From positions 1-25,138 of the forward strand of contig NZ_JAHKSN010000036.1 of the NCBI RefSeq assembly GCF_018863415.1: a DNA stretch of 25,138 nt, read 5' to 3'. Numbering within the stretch: the first letter of the stretch is position 1; every line of letters starts with the position of its first letter. This document shows positions 14,570 to 22,605 of this stretch, in pieces. Below the pieces are notes generated by a model. The model worked only from the letters and a program-made list of their open reading frames with translations. It was not told the DNA's origin and ran no database searches. The DNA comes from Deinococcus aestuarii. Its GTDB lineage: Bacteria; Deinococcota; Deinococci; Deinococcales; Deinococcaceae. The position numbers and the translations under genes were made by a program.

Positions 14570-15850
14570 TCAGTGACGGTGGCGGCGGGAGGCACCAGAG
14601 GAACTCGCCTCTTCCGCAAGCGGGAAGGCGAGCAGGGCTGCGCGGCCGCCGTGAGCCTGCCAGAGCGGGAACACGGGGCTCCAGGGGTCCTCCAGCCAGA
14701 AGCCCACGAACCAGCAGGGCACCGGGACCCGGTCCTCGGGCCGCGCCGGGCGCTCCCGGCCGCGGTCGTCGGCGCGCCGATCGGGGTGGTCGCGGCGGAT
14801 CTCGACCAGCCGCCTGGTGCCGCTCGCGCAGAAGCGTTCCCGCATCGCCTGCCCCGTGCGCCGCTCGAGCAGCCGCAGCGCCTGCGCCCCGTCCAGTTGC
14901 AGCTCGGGGCGCTGCAGCGCCGGGTGGTCGTAGACCGGCACCACGCAGGGCAGCTTCAACATCCCCACCAGGTCGTCGAGCGCGACCCGGCGTCCCCAGG
15001 AGTCGAAGTGGACGAGGTCGTACTGCCCCTGCAGCGTGCTGCCCAGCGGCTGACCCGCGCGCACCATCCGGGTGTAGTGCTGCCCAAGCGCCTCCTGGTA
15101 AGCCTCGCGGCTGGGATGGTCCTCGGGATTCACCTCGGGCGTGTGCCGCGCGGGCAACTGCAGGCGGCCGACCTCACGCATCGCCCGGCGAAGCCGCTGA
15201 ACGTCATCGACTGTCAGGGCCTCGGGTGTGGTCAGGGGCAGCCGGGCCAGGTCGGCCGTGTGGGCGCTTGCCCCGGGCGCCGGGTCCTCCAGCAAGGCCT
15301 GAACGCGGGCGCGGTGGAACTCGGGGTGCGCGCGGGCGTCCTGGAGCAGCACGAGGTAGTCGGTGAGCTGGCGCAGCCGCTCGACGTCGCCGTCACCGAT
15401 CGCCGCCTGCCCCGCCCGGTGCTGGATGCCGGCGAGGTCCTGCAGAATCTGCTCCCCGTGCCGGGTGCCGGCCAGGAGGTATTCGGCCCCGGCGCGCAGC
15501 CGCTCGATCATCTCGCGCGTGTCCTCGAACGTGCCGCCGACCAGCCGGTGGACCCGCAGGGCGATGCCCGCCTGGCCCTCGGCGAGCTTCTCCATCCGCC
15601 GTTCGGTGATGCCGGAGACCTGCCGCAGGCAGGTGAGCCCCGCGCGCACCTCGCCGTCCCCCGTGTCGATCCTCACCTGCCGCTCCGCCTGGTGGGGGCG
15701 GTCGCACAGGTCGCACGCCTCGCGCGAGGCGAAGAGCGTGAAGCTGGTGACGCGGTACGGGCTGTCCTGGACGACGCGGCCCTTGCTGCGCCGCGCCTGA
15801 AAGGGAACGTTGACCTGGGCCTGCCGGAGCGCTTGGGCGTTCTCTGCCAT
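14570..15850 (-). CDS. unknown 426-aa protein with N-terminal zinc knuckle
   Basis: The start is ATG 15850, behind GAGGAGG at good spacing. Near the N-terminus a probable zinc site is visible: C46-x2-C49-x3-H53 and C74 within EVRAGLTCLRQVSG, flanked by strands (YRVTSFTLFA, RQVRIDTGDG). A long helical middle follows (about 85-260). A mixed C-terminal part contains YDLVHFDSWGRRVALDDLVG and an aromatic stretch, PCWFVGFWLEDPWSPVFPLW. No enzyme motif is recognised. It is the third gene of a leftward operon headed by the pseudokinase-helicase and is separated from the second gene by a hairpin. The zinc knuckle suggests binding of nucleic acid or protein, which is inference. Confidence 0.7.
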   Translation of the reverse strand: MAENAQALRQAQVNVPFQARRSKGRVVQDSPYRVTSFTLFASREACDLCDRPHQAERQVRIDTGDGEVRAGLTCLRQVSGITERRMEKLAEGQAGIALRVHRLVGGTFEDTREMIERLRAGAEYLLAGTRHGEQILQDLAGIQHRAGQAAIGDGDVERLRQLTDYLVLLQDARAHPEFHRARVQALLEDPAPGASAHTADLARLPLTTPEALTVDDVQRLRRAMREVGRLQLPARHTPEVNPEDHPSREAYQEALGQHYTRMVRAGQPLGSTLQGQYDLVHFDSWGRRVALDDLVGMLKLPCVVPVYDHPALQRPELQLDGAQALRLLERRTGQAMRERFCASGTRRLVEIRRDHPDRRADDRGRERPARPEDRVPVPCWFVGFWLEDPWSPVFPLWQAHGGRAALLAFPLAEEASSSGASRRHRH

Positions 15851-15882
15851 CGGTCCTCCTCGGGTGAATGGGGTCAGGTCGG

Positions 15883-15908
15883 GCGGGGCGGCCGACGGGC
15901 CGCCCCGC
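15883..15908. terminator. 11-bp hairpin between second and third genes of the helicase operon
   Basis: GCGGGGCGGCC (15883-15893), loop GACG and GGCCGCCCCGC (15898-15908) pair perfectly. On the minus strand it starts eight bases after the stop of the upstream gene. It could be an attenuating terminator or a 3'-end protector that lowers expression of the last gene. No T-run follows. Confidence 0.65.
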
Positions 15909-15915
15909 GGCGTCT

Positions 15916-17010
15916 TCAGGCGGGCACGGTCAGGCTCACGGCGCCGACGTGGGCAACGGTGATGGTCCGGCCCTGCAGGCCCTTCTCCTTCATGGGCACC
16001 CAGGTGCGGGCGGCGCGCAGCTCCTGGTCGTCGGCGACGAGGCGCGCGGCCCGGCTCGGTCCCGCCTTCACGGTGACGCGTGCGCCAAACTGCGCCCTGA
16101 GCTTCTCCCAGTCGTCGGTCACCTGCGCGAGCTCGGCGGTGACGCGCAGGCCGGGGACGCGCCCCAGCGCGCGGGCGTAGGCGTGGGTGCCCTGCCCGGT
16201 GAGGTCCCAGCCGACCACGTGCAGCCGTCGCTGGGCCCCCTCCACGAGGTCCCGCGCCCGGCGCCGGGCGTCCTCCTCGAGCATCGCCCCCTCGGCGTAC
16301 ACCTCCCAGAGCGGGGGCTGCCCCGCGGGGGCCGGACCGAGGTCAAGCAGCTCCGGCCAGTCCACCCGGGCGGCCAGGGCGTCCAGCTCTTCCGAGGGCT
16401 GCCCGCCGCGGTCGAGGAGGACGTTACGCCAGACGCGGGCGTCCAGGTCGAGCAGGGCGTGAGCCCCGTGCGTGACCATGCGCTGCTCGAGGCGGTCCGC
16501 GCTCACGTCCGTGACGATGGCATCCCTCTCGCGCCACTCCCGCTGGCCGTTCACGAAGTCCTGCACCCGGGCCACGGTCACCTCGGGCTGCGCGCCGTGG
16601 CGCAGGTCGGCGTGGCGACGGCCGGTGTGGCGGACGCGGGTGGCGTCCACGACCGTCCCCGCGGGGTCGACGAGCAGCTTGAGGGTCTCCCGGCAGCGGG
16701 TGGGGGCGCGGCCCAGGGTGAGGGCGTCCTGCCCCGGCGCGGTGAGCTGCAGGGCGCCCCCGGCCGTCTCCAGCAGGCCGAGTTCCAGCTGGCGGTACAG
16801 CACGTCCATCGCGAAGGCCGGCTGCTCAACCCCCAGAACCCGCTGGACGTCGGCCGCCGTGCGGACGCCGGCGCCCACGGCGGCGAGGACGGCCTTCGCC
16901 TGCGGCGGGAGCGTCTCCTGCAGGCTCAGCTCCACGTCGCCCACCCACAGCCAGTACGGTACGCGGACCTTCGTTCTGGCGATCGTCACGGTCTCGGGTC
17001 GGTGTTGCAC
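15916..17010 (-). CDS. winged-helix protein with degenerate PLD-like C-terminal region
   Basis: This 364-aa protein starts best at GTG 17010, because CAGGAGG lies six bases upstream; a TTG at 17016 is too close to that site. Residues about 30-110 look like a winged helix (PPQAKAVLAAVGAGVRTAAD, then an LYRQLELGLLETAGG wing). The middle is unassigned. Residues about 240-345 have the rhythm of one phospholipase-D half: a helix, RRLHVVGWDL, a helix, GLRVTAELAQ, and RAARLVADDQELRAARTW. That last block sits where HxK(x4)D would be, but the histidine is missing. It is therefore probably a non-catalytic PLD-like fold, at moderate certainty. The gene start lies 185 bases inside the end of the helicase frame. 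Confidence 0.68.
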   Translation of the reverse strand: MQHRPETVTIARTKVRVPYWLWVGDVELSLQETLPPQAKAVLAAVGAGVRTAADVQRVLGVEQPAFAMDVLYRQLELGLLETAGGALQLTAPGQDALTLGRAPTRCRETLKLLVDPAGTVVDATRVRHTGRRHADLRHGAQPEVTVARVQDFVNGQREWRERDAIVTDVSADRLEQRMVTHGAHALLDLDARVWRNVLLDRGGQPSEELDALAARVDWPELLDLGPAPAGQPPLWEVYAEGAMLEEDARRRARDLVEGAQRRLHVVGWDLTGQGTHAYARALGRVPGLRVTAELAQVTDDWEKLRAQFGARVTVKAGPSRAARLVADDQELRAARTWVPMKEKGLQGRTITVAHVGAVSLTVPA

Positions 17011-19915
17011 GCACAACCTCCTGCTGGTAGGCCGCCGGAAGCGGCGGGAAGAGAGACGCCACGGCCCGGAGCTGCCCCGAGCCCAGGCTCGCCTCGCGGT
17101 CGCCGATCACCACGAGCAGCCGCTTGGCGCGAGAGAACGCCACATTCAGGCGCTGCGGGTCGGCGACAAAGGGGCTGGCGGTGAGGGGGCGGCCGCTGGC
17201 GTAGACGATCACGTCGCGCTCCTGCCCCTGGAAGGCGTCCACGGTGTTGACGACGACCTCCAGGTGCCGCAGGGAGAGGCCCTGCAGGGTGCGCCGCACC
17301 TCGCGCACGTGCGCCCGGTAGGCGCAGATCACGGCGACGGTCAGGGGCTGTGCGGGGGGCCGCCGCCGGGCGAGGTCGCCGTCGAGGCGCTCCAACAGCC
17401 GCCGGGCCCCCTGCGCCTGCTCCGGGTTGCGCCAGCTCGTGCCGTCCTTGACCGCCCGGCCCGGCAGGTCCAGCCAGAAGGCGCGGGCCTTGCCGCCCAG
17501 GCCGTCGGCGTTCAGGGTGCGGTCGCGCAGCGGCCCGGTCGCCAGCCGTCCCCCGTAGAACGCGCGGCTGACGATGGCGGCGATCGAGGGATGCATCCGG
17601 TACTGGGTGTCCAGGGTGTGGGTGAGCGCCTCGGGGAGCCCGGGCCTCGCGGCCCCGGGCACGCCGGTGAAGAGCTCCTCGAACAGCGAGCGCTTCACGT
17701 CCCGCTCGTCGTAGCCGGCGTCGCGCAGCTGCTCGCGCCGCAGGTCCTCGAGGTGAGGGGGGAGCTGCTTGTGGTCGCCGACGAGGATGACGCGCGTGCC
17801 GCGCAGCATCGCGACGAGCAACTCCGGCAGCGTGGCCCGGGCCGCCTCGTCCACGATCACCAGATCGAAGGCGTCGAGATCGTCGAGGCGCCGCAGCAGG
17901 CGCGGCAGGCGCATCAGGGTGGCCCCGTAGACGTTCACCGCGCGCAGGTACTCGTCCTCGACCGCCTGGGTCTTCACCTGCTGGCGCCACTCCCCCAGCG
18001 CGGGGTGACCCGCGGCGCGGCTGCGCACGCGGACCCCGTCCGCCCAGGCGGTGAACTCCGGGGACTGGGCCTCGGTGCGGTCGTCGCGGTAGGTCAGGAA
18101 GTCGCGGGGAAGCCGGACACGCCGGTCCCGGCGCAGCTCGTCGAGCCGGGTGAAGACGTTGGAGACCGCCGCGCGCGACTGGGAGGTGACCAGGATGCGC
18201 ACCCGGGGGTTGCGGGCGATCTCGTGCAGGATCAGCTCGGTGATCGTGGTCGTCTTGCCCGCGCCAGGCGGGCCCTGCAGGGTAAACAGGTCGGGCGCGG
18301 CGAGCATCCGCCCGATCAGGGCCCCGACCTCGTCCGCGGGCTGCAGGTCCTGGTAGAGGGCCGCGACCGGGGTGGGGTCGCCTACCCCCGCGCGCGCGGG
18401 GTCGACGAGCACCCAGGGCAGGCGCGGGTTGGCGGCGCGTCCCTCGCGCAGGTCGCGCATCGCGCGGGTGGCGCGGTCGAGCAGCGTCTGGCGGCCCCAG
18501 TCGATCAGCTCAAGCTCGCCGTGGTCGGGCAGCTCCGCCCGGCGCTCGAGGGCGACCCGCAGGTCGTCACCGTCCCAGGCGGTGCCCCGGCCGACGGGGT
18601 GGCCGTCCCGGCGCAGCGAGACCTCGTCCGCCTCCCGGAAGGCGTCGCGCCAGGCGCGGCCCAGGGCCGGGCCGTCCTCGTCGTTCCAGCGGGTGGCGTG
18701 GGCGAGGCGCAGGGTCGCGTGGTCCCCGTCGCCCTCGTCGACGCGCTCGTAGCGGACGCGCAGGTGCAATCGCGCCTCGATCTCCTCGCGCTCGCGCCCG
18801 AGCACGAACTGCCCCACCTCGTAGCCCTGCCAGGCCTCCACCCGCTGGTCCAGCCGCTCGGGTGGGACGGCCGCGTCCAGGGTCTGCCAGATGTAGCGGC
18901 TGCTGGCGTGCTCGTCGAAGCGCACGCACAGCTCGCTGAGCTTGCCCACGTCGCGCGGATCGGGCTGGGCACGCTCCACGCCGGCCACGAACAGGTCGCC
19001 CGCGCGGTGGGCGGCGCGGCTGGGCAGCAGGTAGAGGCGCAGGTTCGGCGTGAACAGCTCGTAGCGGCGGGGCTTGTCGGGGGCGGGCGGCAGCTTGCGG
19101 CCGCGCAGGCGCCCGGAGAACTCCGCCTCGAAGGCCGTGGCGCTCATCCCCAGGACGCCCAGGGTCTCGCGCAGCTTCCCGTGGTGGAAGTCCAGGCCGT
19201 AGTCCTGCAGCAGCGGCAGCGCCAGGGCGTCCAGGGCCTTTTCAAGGGCGGCGACGGCCGCGACGCGCCGGGAGGGGTCGTCGGCGTCGAGTTCGGCGAG
19301 GGCGCCGAGGACCTCCCTGGACACCTCGTGGAGCGCCCCAGGCTCCTCCTGCCAGGTGAGCAGTTGCGGGACCAGGCGCTTCAGGGCCCGCAGATCGCCC
19401 CGCCGGGTAGGGAAGGGCCGCCCGGGCTCGGGGAGGCGCAGCATGGCCGCGCCCAGGCCGACCAGGCGGAGTTCCTGCCGGTCGGCGCTCAGCGTGAGGT
19501 GCGCGTGGTCGAGGTGGCCGTGCACCAGGCCGTGGGCGTGGGCCGCGCGCAGCGACCGGACCAGGCGCAGCGTCTGCTCGGCGCGCCACGCGCGAGCGGT
19601 GCCCGGCCGCTCGCGGAAGACCGAGTCTGCCGGGAAGCCGGTGGCGAGGGGGGCGTAGGTGAGTCGGGCCAGCCCGTCCTCGCCGATCTCGACGTCCTCA
19701 AGGTCGGCGAGGACGGGGGACGCCGCGGCGAGCAGGCGCTCGCGCAGCAGGTCCGCGGCGTGCTGGCGCAGCGGGCGGAGGGCGGGGGCACCGGGCAGCT
19801 CGATGAAGTGCCGGGTGGCGAGCTCGCGGGGGCGCTGCCCGACGGCCAGCAGGTAAGCGTCGGTGTGGCGGAGCTCGCGTTGGGTGGCGAAGCGGGGATG
19901 CGGCGTCGGTTCGAT
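16826..19915 (-). CDS. pseudokinase-SF1 helicase fusion (UPF1/DNA2-like)
   Basis: The C-terminal two thirds is a superfamily 1 helicase: Walker A GPPGAGKTT, Walker B VIVDEAARA, motif III GDHKQLPP, motif IV QYRMHPSI, motif V VDAFQGQERDVIVYA and motif VI LNVAFSRAKRLLVVIGD. It is therefore an NTP-driven motor on DNA or RNA. In front lies a kinase-like region. LRAAHAHGLVHGHLDHAHLT sits where HRDLKxxN should be, and LRLVGLG sits where DFG should be. Both catalytic Asp positions are lost, so it is a pseudokinase. GTG 19525 falls inside this domain, and the frame stays open to a TAG at 20054-20056 without any ATG, GTG or TTG. I place the start at ATC 19915, five bases after AGGGAGG. The 3' end overlaps the next gene by 185 bases. 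First gene of a three-gene operon. Confidence 0.78.
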   Translation of the reverse strand: MEPTPHPRFATQRELRHTDAYLLAVGQRPRELATRHFIELPGAPALRPLRQHAADLLRERLLAAASPVLADLEDVEIGEDGLARLTYAPLATGFPADSVFRERPGTARAWRAEQTLRLVRSLRAAHAHGLVHGHLDHAHLTLSADRQELRLVGLGAAMLRLPEPGRPFPTRRGDLRALKRLVPQLLTWQEEPGALHEVSREVLGALAELDADDPSRRVAAVAALEKALDALALPLLQDYGLDFHHGKLRETLGVLGMSATAFEAEFSGRLRGRKLPPAPDKPRRYELFTPNLRLYLLPSRAAHRAGDLFVAGVERAQPDPRDVGKLSELCVRFDEHASSRYIWQTLDAAVPPERLDQRVEAWQGYEVGQFVLGREREEIEARLHLRVRYERVDEGDGDHATLRLAHATRWNDEDGPALGRAWRDAFREADEVSLRRDGHPVGRGTAWDGDDLRVALERRAELPDHGELELIDWGRQTLLDRATRAMRDLREGRAANPRLPWVLVDPARAGVGDPTPVAALYQDLQPADEVGALIGRMLAAPDLFTLQGPPGAGKTTTITELILHEIARNPRVRILVTSQSRAAVSNVFTRLDELRRDRRVRLPRDFLTYRDDRTEAQSPEFTAWADGVRVRSRAAGHPALGEWRQQVKTQAVEDEYLRAVNVYGATLMRLPRLLRRLDDLDAFDLVIVDEAARATLPELLVAMLRGTRVILVGDHKQLPPHLEDLRREQLRDAGYDERDVKRSLFEELFTGVPGAARPGLPEALTHTLDTQYRMHPSIAAIVSRAFYGGRLATGPLRDRTLNADGLGGKARAFWLDLPGRAVKDGTSWRNPEQAQGARRLLERLDGDLARRRPPAQPLTVAVICAYRAHVREVRRTLQGLSLRHLEVVVNTVDAFQGQERDVIVYASGRPLTASPFVADPQRLNVAFSRAKRLLVVIGDREASLGSGQLRAVASLFPPLPAAYQQEVVRATPTRDRDDRQNEGPRTVLAVGGRRGAEPAGDAPAAGEGRPRRRGRRRPHGGRRPAGSGG

Positions 19916-20067
19916 GGGAACCTCCCTGACCAGCAGGCGGCTGGCGCGGTCATGGGCGGACGTGCGGACGCGGGACGGTGCTTTCTCTCTCGGCTCCTTG
20001 AAGGTGGCGGAGGCAGGAGACTCATCTCCGGAGCCCGGTAGACCGGGCGCCTTCTACGCCAGTGGGC

Positions 20068-20097
20068 ATCATGGCTCACGCTTCTAACCCTTGTCAA
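20068..20097 (-). promoter_or_regulatory. candidate promoter of the pseudokinase-helicase operon
   Basis: On the minus strand a perfect TTGACA (20092-20097) is followed after 18 bases by CATGAT (20068-20073), a 4-of-6 match to TATAAT. Transcription would begin near 20060 and leave a leader of about 145 bases before the proposed ATC start. That leader contains the hairpin GCCCGG-TAGA-CCGGGC at about 20033-20048. The -10 is poor, so the call is tentative. Confidence 0.4.
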
Positions 20098-20211
20098 ATG
20101 AAGCGGTGGGGTAGGCTATTTTGCCTGCAACAGAAAATGTCGCCCCACTACGGTAGAGGACACTCGAAGTGAACCTGGGGGCTGCCCTGCGATCCTGCTC
20201 CTCGGGGTGAG

Positions 20212-22575
20212 TCAGAAGGTGGGCCGCGGCGCAGGGCTCCCGCAGCACTTCTTGAACTTCCGCCCACTCCCGCAGGGGCAGGGCTGGTTGCGCCCCACCC
20301 GCGCCGCGCGGGGCAGGACCACGGCGGCGAGGCGTGACGCAAGGGGCTGCAGTTCGTCCGGGTCCGCTGCAGCGACGTCGGCTTGGGTCAGGAAGGTGGG
20401 CGTGACGCCAGCGACCTGTTGGGCGCCGTCGAGCGTCACGCGCAGGAGATGCCGTTCGGCATCTCCTGCGACGCGCATCGTCGCCAGGGCGTACTTCCGG
20501 CACTCGGCCGTGTCGTCGGACCCGGCGGGGCGCGCGAACAGCGTGAGGGGACGGTCGCCCCCGACACCCACCCCCGTGCGCCCCTGCGTCAGCGAGTGCA
20601 GCCGTCCCTCGAGCCCCGCCCGCACATCGAACGGGAGGTCGAGGAGGTACTTGCCCGCGCGGACGTGCTCCGGTGCGGTCGAGGCCGCGAGCGCGGTCAC
20701 GATCTCGCCGAACAGCGGCGGCAGGTGCTGCCCGGGCCGGGCTGCGCCGGGCAGGCCGCGGTAGTACGCGTCGAAGTCGTCCGTGACGCCGGCGATGAAG
20801 ATCCGGTCGGCCCGGGACTCGCGCGCGTACTTCCCGGCGTAACGGTTCTCGCGGAAGTACAGCGCGAGGTGGTGAAGCTCGTCGTGCACCTGCAACACCG
20901 GCACACGCTGCGCCGCTGCCCGCTGGTCGAGGAAGTGCAGGAACTGCACCGGGTGGGCGACGAGGTCGCGCGTGATCCACAGGTCGCCGAAGTTGACGAT
21001 CCAGGCGGGGTGGTCCTGCCCGACCCGCAGCACCGTCTGCCCCTGCGGGTTCGCGGTGACGTCGCCCACGTAGTCGAGGGTGACTGCGACGACGTAAGGC
21101 CGGTCGAAGTCGGTCGCCTTCAGCGTGCCGATCGAATTGCGGTGCTGGTCTCGCAGGACGACCTCACCCGTGCGCGCCAACTCCTTCAAGAAGCGCGCCG
21201 CCTGGTCCACCGGGTCAGCGGTGACCCGGCCCATGGCGTTGAGGTAGCCGGAGAGCCTCTCACTCGGCGCGCGGTGCGACGCGCGGCCGCCCTTGACTTC
21301 GACGAGCACCAGGTGGCGGGCGTACAGGAGGTACCCGTCGGCCTCGGCGAAACGCGTCTCACCGCTCGCCTCGTCGAGGTACTCGTAGTAGTAGGCCCCC
21401 TGCCGGGTGGCGCCCGGCAGGAGCTCCTCCAGCACGTCGAGGGCGGCCTGCTCGGTGTCCTGTTGCTGCTGCTTTTCCCAGCGCTTCTCGAGCCCCTGAT
21501 TCCCCCCGGTCACGGCCTCGCGCAGGTTGTGGTAGATGTGGTCGAAGAACGTCGCGGTCTCGAAGGCGTAGTAGCGTTTCCCCAACCTCAGGAATGGCCG
21601 CGACATGACGGGCAGCCGCTGGTCCGGCCACCCGGGATGGTTCCCGGAGAAGAACTCGGGCGCCTCTCCGGGGGCGAGCGCGAGGCGGGAGATCAGGGCT
21701 TCAGGCAGGCCGGTGACGGCCAGCACGTCGAAGGGCGCACCACTGGTGGCACGCGCGGTGAAGACCACCGGATCAGGAGGCGTCAGGGGATTGACACCCA
21801 GCTCTTGGCTGATCTGGTCCGCCAGTTCCTCGGGGGTGGGGTACGGCCCGTCGTCCCCGGCCGCCTCCCGCATGCCGATCTCCTCCACGGCGGCCATGTA
21901 GCGGCGCATCCACTCCTCCCGGAGCCCGGACGTCCCGTCGTCGAAAGCCCCACCGCTCAGCGAGGCGTTCAGCTTCTCCAGGCCCGCGACGATCTCTTCC
22001 GCCCCCATGCCGAACATCCGCTCGAACTGGGCACTGTGGCCGGTGAGAAACCGGCGCAGGAACTCGAAGTCGTGCTGGATGTAGCGTTGGCCGCGCACCG
22101 CCAGCCAGCGCATGTGCTGCTGGGTTCGCAGCGAGTCCAGCGGCTGGCTGTACTTCTGCATGTCCTGCCGGCGGGCCGCCGTGCCCGTGACGGCATACTC
22201 CAGGGTCAGCTTGACGTACAGCTTCTCGACGAGTCCAACAAGTTCCTTGAAGGTCTCGCCGATGATCTCAGCGCTGCCCGTGGGCTGTGTGCCGACGATG
22301 ACGCTCTGGACGTACTCGGGCAGCCGCAGGGCCACCACATCGTCGGTCCAGGCCTGACTCTCCAGGAGCTTGCCCGCGCGCACGCCTCCCATGTAGAGGT
22401 GGCACTTGGCGAGAAGGTCGAGCGGCGCGTGGGCACGCACGCTGTCGGCGATCCGGTCGACGAGGGCTTGGACCTCGCGCTCGACGGTGCCGTGCTGCTC
22501 CGCCAGCCAGCGGTGGTGCGTCTCGGGGTTGAAGGGCTGAGGTCGCTTTTTCTTACGCCTGGCCATGTCGGCCAT
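20212..22575 (-). CDS. PD-(D/E)xK nuclease-like protein with C-terminal SEC-C zinc motif
   Basis: This 787-aa protein has a basic N-terminus (ARRKKKRPQPF) and a long helical region (20-260). A central nuclease-like core runs at about 335-470: YYAFETATFFDHIYHNL, a helix with a Gln-rich stretch (QQQQ near 370), then RFAEADGYLL with E411/D413 and LVLVEVKGG with E426-x-K428. This is the D-(x)n-ExK pattern of restriction-like nucleases. The C-terminus is a classic SEC-C knuckle, NQPCPCGSGRKFKKCCG (C766, C768, C777, C778), which binds zinc and is often a partner- or ribosome-binding tag. A role in cutting foreign nucleic acid is inferred, not shown. ATG 22575 is used; ATG 22566 is an alternative. 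A membrane protein gene ends 30 bases upstream, probably on the same transcript. Confidence 0.75.
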   Translation of the reverse strand: MADMARRKKKRPQPFNPETHHRWLAEQHGTVEREVQALVDRIADSVRAHAPLDLLAKCHLYMGGVRAGKLLESQAWTDDVVALRLPEYVQSVIVGTQPTGSAEIIGETFKELVGLVEKLYVKLTLEYAVTGTAARRQDMQKYSQPLDSLRTQQHMRWLAVRGQRYIQHDFEFLRRFLTGHSAQFERMFGMGAEEIVAGLEKLNASLSGGAFDDGTSGLREEWMRRYMAAVEEIGMREAAGDDGPYPTPEELADQISQELGVNPLTPPDPVVFTARATSGAPFDVLAVTGLPEALISRLALAPGEAPEFFSGNHPGWPDQRLPVMSRPFLRLGKRYYAFETATFFDHIYHNLREAVTGGNQGLEKRWEKQQQQDTEQAALDVLEELLPGATRQGAYYYEYLDEASGETRFAEADGYLLYARHLVLVEVKGGRASHRAPSERLSGYLNAMGRVTADPVDQAARFLKELARTGEVVLRDQHRNSIGTLKATDFDRPYVVAVTLDYVGDVTANPQGQTVLRVGQDHPAWIVNFGDLWITRDLVAHPVQFLHFLDQRAAAQRVPVLQVHDELHHLALYFRENRYAGKYARESRADRIFIAGVTDDFDAYYRGLPGAARPGQHLPPLFGEIVTALAASTAPEHVRAGKYLLDLPFDVRAGLEGRLHSLTQGRTGVGVGGDRPLTLFARPAGSDDTAECRKYALATMRVAGDAERHLLRVTLDGAQQVAGVTPTFLTQADVAAADPDELQPLASRLAAVVLPRAARVGRNQPCPCGSGRKFKKCCGSPAPRPTF
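20441..20470. repeat. perfect 13-bp inverted repeat inside the SEC-C nuclease gene
   Basis: CGCAGGAGATGCC (20441-20453), loop GTTC (20454-20457) and GGCATCTCCTGCG (20458-20470) pair perfectly within the coding region for MRVAGDAERHLLRV. It has the same arm length and loop size as the repeat at 1651-1680 but an unrelated sequence. It may form a hairpin in the mRNA. Confidence 0.6.
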
Positions 22576-22605
22576 CGTAGTGTGCGCCTGCGTGCGCCCC
22601 CGTGG

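Noticed and set aside
14513..16180. Plus-strand frame of 555 codons starting in the terminator
   Set aside because: It reads through the 18-bp hairpin and opposes two genes with good ribosome sites. No motif is seen.
16472..20041. Very long open frame on the plus strand (about 1189 codons), the longest in the window
   Set aside because: It is opposite the helicase operon, whose motifs are unmistakable. Its translation is Gln/Gly/Ala/Arg-rich with no motif, as expected for an antisense frame in high-GC DNA.
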